Made by a program: the position numbers and the translations under genes. The notes beneath the pieces were generated by a model. It made no database searches. It was not told the origin of the DNA and worked only from the letters and a program-made list of their open reading frames with translations. From NCBI GenBank assembly GCA_023437485.1, contig JAEZGB010000067.1:1-7337 (forward strand): a stretch of 7,337 nt of DNA, written 5' to 3'. This stretch comes from Bacteroidota bacterium. GTDB lineage: Bacteria; Bacteroidota; Bacteroidia; Flavobacteriales; Flavobacteriaceae. This document shows positions 1 through 5,228 of this stretch, in pieces. Within the stretch, counting starts at the first letter, position 1. Every line of letters begins with the position of its first letter.

Positions 1-219
1 CTTGTACATCGGGAAATGGGTGATTTCCATTTTGTCCAGGTAAATTTTCCCGCTGTTGGGTTTCACCAGGCCTACAATCATGTAAAAAGACGTGGTTTTC
101 CCGGCACCGTTTGGGCCCAAAAGCCCCACAATCTCGCCTTGGTTCACTTCGACGGATATGCCCTTGACCACACTGCGGCCCTTGTACGTTTTGATTAGGT
201 TTTCGGCTCGGAGGATCAT
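1..219 (-). CDS. lptB: LPS export ABC transporter ATP-binding protein LptB, N-terminal 73 codons (partial)
   Basis: Seen: reading leftward from an ATG at 219 the frame stays open to the window edge, giving 73 residues that begin MILRAENLIKTYKGRSVVKG. The Walker A motif GPNGAGKTT lies at about residues 35-43 with the phosphate-binding lysine at 41. The signature, Walker B and switch histidine lie beyond the window. Family knowledge: LptB is the cytoplasmic ATPase that, with LptF/LptG, powers extraction of lipopolysaccharide from the inner membrane and its passage to the outer membrane. The start (LRAENLIKTYKGR) and the GPNGAGKTTSFYMIVGLV stretch are typical of LptB and not of a generic ABC ATPase. 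Context: it lies 170 bp downstream of the kdsD-tatC-AhpD-like genes on the same strand, and kdsD also serves LPS synthesis. No clear promoter or Shine-Dalgarno is visible upstream; the leader is AT-rich and repeat-bearing. Another ABC ATPase remains possible because only the N-terminus is present. Confidence 0.87.
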   Translation of the reverse strand, partial: MILRAENLIKTYKGRSVVKGISVEVNQGEIVGLLGPNGAGKTTSFYMIVGLVKPNSGKIYLDKMEITHFPMYK

Positions 220-389
220 TGATTTAATTTGAAAATTTGAAGATGTGCAAATTTGAAAATGACCAAATTAGTGGCAAAGTAACTAAAATGGATATATTGG
301 TATCGAAGCCACTCAATAATTTATTATTTAATTAAAACTGAAAATGAGTCGGGCAGGGCTGCAGTTCCATTTTCAAATTTTCAAATTGG
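220..389. other. AT-rich intergenic region between the AhpD-like gene and lptB
   Basis: This 170-bp gap holds no credible gene. It contains two oppositely oriented copies of a composite AATTTGAAAAT repeat at its ends (listed separately) and a perfect AT-only palindrome, AATAAT-TT-ATTATT, at 315-328. On the minus strand a 5-base inverted repeat AACTG/CAGTT, followed by a short T-rich run around 332-366, could be a weak terminator for the upstream genes, but the loop is long and the stem short. I find no perfect TAnnTTTG promoter box for lptB here; the nearest is a one-base-off TTACTTTG near 274-281 with no TTG at the right distance. Whether lptB is read through from the upstream genes or has its own promoter cannot be decided from the sequence. 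Confidence 0.6.
226..261 (+). repeat. AATTTGAAAAT composite repeat, left copy
   Basis: The 36-base unit has AATTTGAAAATT at 226-237, a 12-base middle, and AATTTGAAAATG at 250-261. The reverse complement of 368-403 has the same two 12-mers at the same 12-base spacing, while the middle matches at only about half its positions. The copy ends close to the lptB start codon. AATTTGAAAAT-type intergenic repeats are, from memory, common in flavobacterial genomes. Confidence 0.7.
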
Positions 390-403
390 CTAATTTTCAA
401 ATT
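368..403 (-). repeat. AATTTGAAAAT composite repeat, right copy (inverted), running into the AhpD-like gene
   Basis: Read on the minus strand this copy is AATTTGAAAATT, a 12-base middle that itself contains AATTTGAA, then AATTTGAAAATG. It is inverted relative to the copy at 226-261, so the two could form a long stem with a loop of about 106 bases. It covers the stop codon (390-392) and the last codons (Gln-Phe-Glu-Asn) of the AhpD-like gene, so the repeat supplies the gene's C-terminal end. Confidence 0.7.
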
Positions 404-740
404 GTTCCAGCGCTTCCCAAAACTCATACGCCCTTCTCAAATGCGGGATTACGATGGTTCCGCCTACCAGGGTGGCGATGCTTAGGGCTTCCATGATTTC
501 TGCTTTGGTGAGGCCTTGCTTGTGGCAGGTTTCCAGATGGTATTTCACGCAGTCGTCGCAGCGCAATACTGCCGATGCAACCAGGCCCAGCAGTTCCTTG
601 GTCTTCACATCAAGGGCTCCGGGCGCGTAGGCATTGGTGTCAAGGTTAAAAATGCGCTTGATGACTTTGTTGTCGTCCTGCAGCAACCGCTCGTTCATGC
701 GGGCCCGGTAATCATTGAATTCCTGTACGATATCAGACAT
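390..740 (-). CDS. Carboxymuconolactone decarboxylase family / AhpD-like protein
   Basis: A 116-residue protein in the size range of small single-domain AhpD-like proteins. Seen: the helical core contains RCDDCVKYH at about residues 60-68, giving a CxxC pair (Cys61, Cys64) followed by His68, with Glu49 upstream in KTKELLGL. This E...CxxC...H pattern is the redox centre of AhpD-type proteins. Family knowledge: members act as thiol peroxidases or disulfide reductases in the cytoplasm, or as lactone decarboxylases; the CxxC favours a redox role. No signal peptide. The start at 740 (MSDIVQEFND) overlaps the end of tatC by 8 bases, implying translational coupling. The last four codons and the TAG stop lie inside an AATTTGAAAAT repeat. 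Substrate and physiological role are not evident; placement between tatC and lptB suggests housekeeping expression, not an oxidative-stress operon. Confidence 0.88.
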   Translation of the reverse strand: MSDIVQEFNDYRARMNERLLQDDNKVIKRIFNLDTNAYAPGALDVKTKELLGLVASAVLRCDDCVKYHLETCHKQGLTKAEIMEALSIATLVGGTIVIPHLRRAYEFWEALEQFEN

Positions 741-1563
741 TGGTAAGTTCTTTGGCTTTTTGATTGCGGATCACCAGTGCCGCGATGTGGATGCTCGCCT
801 CATAAATCACAATCATCGGAATCGAGACGATGATCTGGCTAACGACATCGGGCGGAGTGACAATCGCCGCGACAATCAGTATGATGACGATGGCGTATTT
901 GCGGTACTTGCGAAGGAATTCAGGTGTGACCAGGCCCAGCCTTGCCAGAAAGTAAATTATGATGGGAAGTTCAAAAAACAACCCGCAGGCAATCACAGAT
1001 GTCTTGATCATCCCAATGTAGGACTGCAAGTTAAATTCGTTCTTGATGACGTCTGACACGGTAAAGGTCGCGAAGAAGTTCACCGACATCGGCACGATGA
1101 CAAAGTAGCCAAATACCACGCCCGCGAAAAACAATAGCGACGCGACTGAGATAAAAACTTTCGCGTGCCGCCGCTCCCTGTCATACAGAGCCGGCCGGAT
1201 AAACTTCCACAATTCCCACAGTATATATGGGAATGCCAGGATAAACCCCGCCGTGATACAGGTCCAAATCAAAATGGTGACCTGCCCTTCCATATCGGTA
1301 TTCTGGATTACAAATGGCATTTCGGTCACGCAGATGGCGTCCTCAAAACCCAGCTTTTGTGAAAGTTCGCAAAAGGTGCGGTAGGTAATAAAATCAGGTG
1401 TGGTGGGCCCAAAGATGATGTCGTCAAAAATAAACCCGCTAAAAAAGAAGGTGATGGTGGCCGCGATCAACACCGCAATCGTGCTGCGTACCAATAGCCA
1501 CCGAAGTTCCTCAAGGTGGTCGAGGAAGGTCATTTCATCGGGGTTTTTGCGCACACGGGCCAT
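733..1563 (-). CDS. tatC: Sec-independent protein translocase subunit TatC
   Basis: A 276-residue inner-membrane protein, the receptor core that binds twin-arginine signal peptides and recruits TatA. Seen: the N-terminal FLDHLEELRWLL (about 13-24) matches the TatC signature next to helix 1. FPYILWELWKFIRPALYDRERR-type sequence at 111-132 carries the conserved FIxPALYxxERR loop with Glu130. FFELP at 196-200 supplies the membrane-embedded Glu198, and TPPDVVSQ at 236-243 followed by IPMIVIYE is the helix 5-6 signature. Six hydrophobic segments are visible. The periplasmic loop between helices 1 and 2 (about 55-92) is longer than in E. coli and has two cysteines (65 and 78), which might pair. The ATG at 1563 shares one base with the kdsD stop codon (TAATG), and the end overlaps the AhpD-like gene by 8 bases. 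No tatA/tatB is in the window, so its partner is encoded elsewhere. Confidence 0.97.
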   Translation of the reverse strand: MARVRKNPDEMTFLDHLEELRWLLVRSTIAVLIAATITFFFSGFIFDDIIFGPTTPDFITYRTFCELSQKLGFEDAICVTEMPFVIQNTDMEGQVTILIWTCITAGFILAFPYILWELWKFIRPALYDRERRHAKVFISVASLLFFAGVVFGYFVIVPMSVNFFATFTVSDVIKNEFNLQSYIGMIKTSVIACGLFFELPIIIYFLARLGLVTPEFLRKYRKYAIVIILIVAAIVTPPDVVSQIIVSIPMIVIYEASIHIAALVIRNQKAKELTNV

Positions 1564-2528
1564 TACAGAACGCCCTCCTTCAGGATATCGTGCAGGTGCA
1601 GCACGCCCTTGTATTCATCGCCGTCAGTGACAATGAGTTGTGTTATTGAATTGTCTTCCAATATGTTGAGCGCATCGGTCACCATGTGTGCCATTGAAAT
1701 TGTTTTGGGGTTGCGCGTCATGATCTCGGCGGCCCGCACATCCCTGATTGAATCGCGGTCGCTGAGCATGCGCCGGATATCGCCGTCGGTAATGATGCCG
1801 ATTACTTTACCGTTGTCAACAACCGCGGTTACGCCCAGCCTTTTTTCAGAAATTTCGAAAATGGCCTGGCGGATCGGGCAATCGGGCGAAACCATGGGTT
1901 TGTGCGTCTGGTCAAGCATGTCGCCCACCCGCAGCAATAGTTTCTTGCCCAGTGCACCGCCCGGATGGTATTTGGCAAAATCCTCGGCTGTAAAACCCCG
2001 CATTTCCATCAGGCACACCGCCAGCGCATCACCCATAACCAGTTGTGCCGTTGTGGAATTGGTGGGCGCGAGATTGATCGGATCGGCCTCGGCGGCAACG
2101 GTTGTGTTGAGCACCAGGTCGGCAGTTTTGGCCAGGAAGGAAGTCACGTTGCCGGTCATGGCGATCAGCTTGTTGCCAAAACGCTTGAGAATGGGCGCGA
2201 GTACTTTAATCTCGGGGCTGTTGCCGCTTTTTGAAATGCAGATGATCACATCGTCAGGGCCAATCATGCCAAGGTCGCCGTGAATGGCCTCGGAGGCATG
2301 CAGGAACAGTGAAGGCGTGCCGGTGGAATTCATGGTGGCCACTATCTTTTGCGCAATGATCGCACTTTTTCCGATGCCTGTAACAACAAGCCGGGCCTGC
2401 GTGTCATATAAGAGTTGCGCGCACAGCGCAAAATCCTCGTCCAAAAGATTCGTAAGGCCTGCAATAGCCTGACTTTCAGCTAAAATGGTGCGCTTGGCAG
2501 AAGCGATGATTTTTTCTTTTGGAAGCAA
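1563..2528 (-). CDS. kdsD: Arabinose-5-phosphate isomerase (KpsF/GutQ family)
   Basis: Interconverts ribulose 5-phosphate and arabinose 5-phosphate, the entry step to Kdo for lipopolysaccharide. With the TTG start at 2528 the protein has 321 residues, the usual length. Seen: an N-terminal SIS sugar-isomerase domain with GIGKSAIIAQK (51-61), STGTPSLFLHASEAIHGDLG (68-87), SKSGNSPEI (99-107) and KYHPGGALGKK (186-196), then two CBS domains (about 205-262 and 268-321). By alignment from memory with E. coli KdsD, catalytic Lys59, Glu111, Glu152 and His193 correspond to Lys54, Glu106, Glu147 and His188, all present. Start choice: the frame is open to 2681, but a strong promoter at 2586-2614 places transcription start near 2580. 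Below that no ATG exists before residue 66, inside the SIS core, and the TTG aligns with the usual start. Heads the kdsD-tatC-AhpD-like unit. Confidence 0.93.
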   Translation of the reverse strand: MLPKEKIIASAKRTILAESQAIAGLTNLLDEDFALCAQLLYDTQARLVVTGIGKSAIIAQKIVATMNSTGTPSLFLHASEAIHGDLGMIGPDDVIICISKSGNSPEIKVLAPILKRFGNKLIAMTGNVTSFLAKTADLVLNTTVAAEADPINLAPTNSTTAQLVMGDALAVCLMEMRGFTAEDFAKYHPGGALGKKLLLRVGDMLDQTHKPMVSPDCPIRQAIFEISEKRLGVTAVVDNGKVIGIITDGDIRRMLSDRDSIRDVRAAEIMTRNPKTISMAHMVTDALNILEDNSITQLIVTDGDEYKGVLHLHDILKEGVL

Positions 2529-2546
2529 TTTGGAAGCGTTAGAAAA

Positions 2547-2578
2547 TTTGTGCGAGTAAAAGAAAGTAGTTATATTTA
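2547..2578 (+). promoter_or_regulatory. Bacteroidota-type promoter for recQ
   Basis: TTTG at 2547-2550, 20 bases, then TATATTTA at 2571-2578 matches the consensus with one change in the last base of TAnnTTTG. Initiation would fall near 2583-2585, so the in-frame ATG at 2578 lies too far upstream to be the main start, supporting the ATG at 2617. The box lies within the kdsD leader and faces the kdsD promoter. Confidence 0.6.
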
Positions 2579-2585
2579 TGTGTTG

Positions 2586-2614
2586 CAAATTTAGAGAAAA
2601 TACCTTTACCCCAA
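2586..2614 (-). promoter_or_regulatory. Bacteroidota-type promoter for the kdsD-tatC unit
   Basis: On the minus strand TTG (2614-2612), 18 bases, then TAAATTTG (2593-2586) is an exact match to the TTG-N(17-23)-TAnnTTTG consensus of Bacteroidota housekeeping promoters. Transcription would start near 2580, leaving a leader of about 50 bases before the TTG start at 2528. It lies inside the predicted 5' leader of recQ. Confidence 0.72.
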
Positions 2615-2616
2615 GA

Positions 2617-4812
2617 ATGAATTCAACCGAAATTGACATACACGCCGCGCTAAAAAAGTATTTTGGTTTCAGCCAGTTCAAGGGCCTTCAGGAGCAGGTT
2701 ATCAGAAGCATCCTTTCCAAGAAAAACACATTCGTCATTATGCCCACAGGGGGCGGCAAATCACTTTGTTACCAATTGCCCGCGCTGATGCAGGAGGGGA
2801 CTGCCATCGTGGTTTCGCCCTTGATTGCCCTGATGAAAAACCAGGTTGATGCCATCCGCAGCCTTTCTCATGAAACCGGCGTAGCGCACGTGCTCAATTC
2901 GTCGCTCACCAAGGGCGAGATTGCGCAGGTCAAGAAGGATATTTCGGCCGGTGTGACCAAACTGTTGTACGTCGCCCCTGAATCGCTTACCAAAGAGGAG
3001 TATGTTCAATTCCTGAAAGGCGTTCCCATCAGCTTTGTGGCCATTGACGAGGCGCATTGCATTTCTGAGTGGGGGCATGACTTCCGACCCGAATACCGCA
3101 ACCTGAGGCACATCATACGCCAGTTGGGCGAAATCCCCGTCATCGGACTCACCGCGACGGCTACGCCAAAAGTGCAGGAAGACATCCTCAAAAATCTTGA
3201 TATGCCTGATGCCAACGTGTTCAAGGCATCGTTCAACCGCCCCAATCTTTATTACGAAGTTCGGCCCAAGACCAAGAACATTGAATCAGATATCATCCGT
3301 TTTATAAGGACCCACAAGGGGAAATCCGGGATTATCTACTGCCTGAGCCGCAAGAAAGTCGAGGAAATAGCGCAGGTGCTGCAGGTTAACGGAATCAGCG
3401 CCGTGCCTTATCACGCAGGTCTGGACGGCAAGACCCGCGCCAAGCACCAGGATATGTTCCTGATAGAGGATGTTGAAGTGGTGGTGGCAACCATTGCCTT
3501 TGGAATGGGGATTGACAAGCCCGACGTGCGGTTTGTGATCCATCACGACATACCCAAGTCGCTCGAAAGCTATTATCAGGAAACCGGGCGTGCCGGACGC
3601 GATGGGGGCGAAGGGCATTGCCTGGCCTACTATGCTTATAAGGATGTTGAAAAACTGGAGAAGTTCATGGCCGGAAAGCCTGTTGCCGAACAGGAAATCG
3701 GTTACGCGCTTTTGCAGGAAGTGGTGGCCTACGCCGAAACGTCAATGTCGCGCCGCAAGTTCCTGTTGCATTATTTTGGCGAGGAATTCGACCTGGAAAC
3801 AGGCGAGGGCGCCGATATGGACGACAATGTCCGCAACCCCAAGCCCCGCAAGGAGGCGCAAAAGGAAGTGGTCAAGTTGTTGGAAACCGTCCGCGATACC
3901 AAGCATTTGTATAAAGCCAAGGAAATCATCTACACGCTCATCGGCAAAGTCAACGCCGTGATCAAGGCGCACCGTACCGATGCCCAGCCGTTTTTTGGCA
4001 GCGGTGACAATTTGGAAGAAAAACACTGGATGGCCCTTATCCGTCAGGTTTTGGTGGCCGGATTGCTCAGCAAGGACATCGAGACCTACGGCATTTTGAA
4101 GGTTACCGATAAAGGCTTTGACTTCCTGCAGAATCCAACCTCGTTTATGATGAGCGAGGACCATGAATATTCGCACGGGGACGACGATTCGATCCAGACG
4201 GCGTCGCGATCGTCAGGAACGGCCGATGAACGTTTGATGGGAATGTTGCGCGACTTGCGCAAAAAAGTTTCCAAAAAACTGGGAGTGCCGCCTTTTGTAG
4301 TGTTTCAGGATCCTTCACTGGAGGACATGGCACTAAAATATCCGGTTTCGGTTGCTGAAGTTTCCAATGTTCACGGAGTGGGCGAGGGCAAGGCCAAGAA
4401 GTACGGAAAGGAATTTGTGGAACTCATCGCGCGGTATGTCGAGGAAAACGAGATCATCCGCCCCGACGATCTGGTGGTGAAATCAACGGGCGCCAATTCG
4501 GCCAATAAACTTTACATCATCCAGAACATTGACCGCAAGCTCTCGCTGGACGATATTGCATCGGCCAAGGGCATGACCATGGACGCGTTGCTCAAGGAAA
4601 TGGAACAGATTGTCTATTCGGGAACGCGGCTTAACATCAAATACTGGATCGACGAAATGCTCGACGACGACCAACAGGAGGAAATTCACGATTATTTCAT
4701 GGAATCCGAATCCGACCGAATCGAGGATGCGCTCAAGGAATTCGAAGGCGATTATGATATTGACGAGTTGAGGCTGATGAGGATTAAGTTTATCAGTGAG
4801 GTGGCGAATTAG
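2617..4812 (+). CDS. recQ: ATP-dependent DNA helicase RecQ, zinc-site-lacking form with C-terminal HTH-like extension
   Basis: A 3'-5' DNA helicase for recombination and replication-fork repair, 731 residues from the ATG at 2617. Seen in order: motif 0 FKGLQEQVI (21-29), Walker A TGGGKS (44-49), DEAH box (144-147), the RecQ-specific aromatic-rich loop AHCISEWGHDFRPEY (146-160), TATAT (179-183), motif V region AFGMGIDKPDVR (294-305), motif VI QETGRAGRDG (321-330). A winged-helix region follows and an HRDC domain lies at about 535-612. Residues about 620-731 form an extra region (LSLDDIASAKGMTMDALLKE) resembling the helix-turn-helix domain appended to some RecQs. Odd: the zinc subdomain after RRKFLLHYFGEE (379-390) has no cysteines where E. 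coli RecQ has four; the only cysteines in the protein are at 51, 148, 242 and 335. E. coli RecQ is about 610 residues. It diverges from kdsD; a 7-bp tandem repeat begins four bases after its TAG stop. No terminator is visible. Confidence 0.96.
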   Translation: MNSTEIDIHAALKKYFGFSQFKGLQEQVIRSILSKKNTFVIMPTGGGKSLCYQLPALMQEGTAIVVSPLIALMKNQVDAIRSLSHETGVAHVLNSSLTKGEIAQVKKDISAGVTKLLYVAPESLTKEEYVQFLKGVPISFVAIDEAHCISEWGHDFRPEYRNLRHIIRQLGEIPVIGLTATATPKVQEDILKNLDMPDANVFKASFNRPNLYYEVRPKTKNIESDIIRFIRTHKGKSGIIYCLSRKKVEEIAQVLQVNGISAVPYHAGLDGKTRAKHQDMFLIEDVEVVVATIAFGMGIDKPDVRFVIHHDIPKSLESYYQETGRAGRDGGEGHCLAYYAYKDVEKLEKFMAGKPVAEQEIGYALLQEVVAYAETSMSRRKFLLHYFGEEFDLETGEGADMDDNVRNPKPRKEAQKEVVKLLETVRDTKHLYKAKEIIYTLIGKVNAVIKAHRTDAQPFFGSGDNLEEKHWMALIRQVLVAGLLSKDIETYGILKVTDKGFDFLQNPTSFMMSEDHEYSHGDDDSIQTASRSSGTADERLMGMLRDLRKKVSKKLGVPPFVVFQDPSLEDMALKYPVSVAEVSNVHGVGEGKAKKYGKEFVELIARYVEENEIIRPDDLVVKSTGANSANKLYIIQNIDRKLSLDDIASAKGMTMDALLKEMEQIVYSGTRLNIKYWIDEMLDDDQQEEIHDYFMESESDRIEDALKEFEGDYDIDELRLMRIKFISEVAN

Positions 4813-4816
4813 CTGT

Positions 4817-4872
4817 CAGTCATCAGTCATCAGTCATCAGTCATCAGTTATCAGTTATCAGTTGTCAGTGAT
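4817..4872. repeat. Heptanucleotide tandem repeat, 8 units of CAGTCAT type
   Basis: Eight contiguous 7-bp units: CAGTCAT four times, CAGTTAT twice, then CAGTTGT and CAGTGAT. The array starts four bases after the recQ stop codon. The first units are identical and the last ones degenerate, a polarity expected if the array grows at the recQ end. 7 bp is not a multiple of 3, so copy-number change would shift any frame read through it, but recQ already ends before it. It forms no obvious strong hairpin. Confidence 0.93.
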
Positions 4873-4980
4873 AGCAACTAATAACAATCTTTCCGTACCA
4901 GCATTTGCTTCAACAAATATAATTTATGATGTTTTAGATATCGGTTGTACATTCCCTAAATCAAGGAAATCAAATGGAAA
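4873..4980. other. Non-coding AT-rich stretch between the heptamer array and the YjbR remnant
   Basis: About 108 bases with no recognisable gene, promoter or stable hairpin. In the frame of the YjbR remnant downstream, a TAA stop stands at 4957-4959. None of the three plus-strand frames resembles the missing N-terminal half of a YjbR protein. The segment is more AT-rich than its neighbours. Confidence 0.5.
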
Positions 4981-5199
4981 AGCGACCTGGTTTTTATGGT
5001 GGGCGAGGAGGAGTTCGAGGAATTGGCTGCGACTGCAGGCTTCAAACCCGCCCCTTACATGGCGAGGCACCACTGGGTTTTGATCGAAGATGTATCAAAA
5101 GCGAAGATTAAAGATTGGAAACAGTACATTGAAACTTCCTATAGCCTTGTTTTTGAGAAACTTCCGTCAAAGAAAAAAGCCGAAATTAAATTGCAATAA
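4981..5199 (+). pseudogene. MmcQ/YjbR family protein, C-terminal fragment (5' part missing)
   Basis: The readable frame, with an ATG at 4996, encodes 67 residues including EEEFEELAATAGFKPAPY, MARHHWVLIED, YIETSYSLVFEKLP and a lysine-rich end. This pattern (FEEL..GF.PAPY.AR..WV.(V/I)ED, then SY.LV..KLP.K) is what I recall as the C-terminal half of MmcQ/YjbR-like proteins, a CyaY-like fold often annotated as DNA-binding. Full members are about 110-120 residues; here the N-terminal half is absent. Similarity appears to extend a few codons upstream of the ATG (LVF before MVGEEEF) and then fades; a stop lies at 4957. This fits deletion of the 5' end near the heptamer array. A short protein starting at 4996 could still be made, but no TAnnTTTG box stands at a suitable distance. 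The TAA stop at 5197-5199 precedes the next gene's ATG by 29 bases. Confidence 0.55.
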
Positions 5200-5201
5200 A
5201 T

Positions 5202-5209
5202 TACATTTG
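5202..5209 (+). promoter_or_regulatory. Probable -7 promoter box of the alpha/beta hydrolase gene
   Basis: TACATTTG matches TAnnTTTG exactly and ends 19 bases before the ATG at 5229, giving a short leader of about 15 bases. No TTG lies 17-23 bases upstream, so the -33 element is weak or absent. Confidence 0.5.
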
Positions 5210-5227
5210 ACCTAAACATTAAGGTCA
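5208..5227. promoter_or_regulatory. Inverted repeat TGACCT-N8-AGGTCA before the hydrolase start
   Basis: A perfect 6-base inverted repeat, TGACCT at 5208-5213 and AGGTCA at 5222-5227, overlaps the last bases of the predicted -7 box and ends one base before the ATG. It could be an operator or a weak hairpin masking the start; AAGG at 5221-5224 could also serve as a Shine-Dalgarno. A 6-bp match can arise by chance, so this is a candidate only. Confidence 0.3.
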
Positions 5228-5228
5228 G

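Noticed and set aside
226..403. AATTTGAAAAT copies as a CRISPR or IS terminal repeats
   Set aside because: The copies are inverted, AT-rich and enclose only about 106 bp with no transposase or spacer pattern; an interspersed repeat is the simpler reading.
1516..2283. Long plus-strand open frame (255 codons) antisense to kdsD and tatC
   Set aside because: It is the complement of two well-supported genes, its translation is serine/arginine-rich with no recognisable domain, and it has no promoter box.
2578..2616. Upstream in-frame ATG extending RecQ by 13 residues
   Set aside because: It lies upstream of the predicted transcription start, the added residues do not fit the RecQ N-terminus, and they overlap the kdsD promoter.
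2529..2681. 51-codon N-terminal extension of kdsD from an ATG at 2681
   Set aside because: That ATG is upstream of the strong kdsD promoter and inside recQ; the extension has no similarity to the isomerase family as I know it.
4817..4872. Possible CRISPR array
   Set aside because: The units are 7 bp and contiguous with no spacers, and no cas genes are present.
4796..5083. Open frame through the heptamer array and into the YjbR remnant
   Set aside because: Its first part is translated repeat and its last part is an out-of-frame reading of the YjbR codons.
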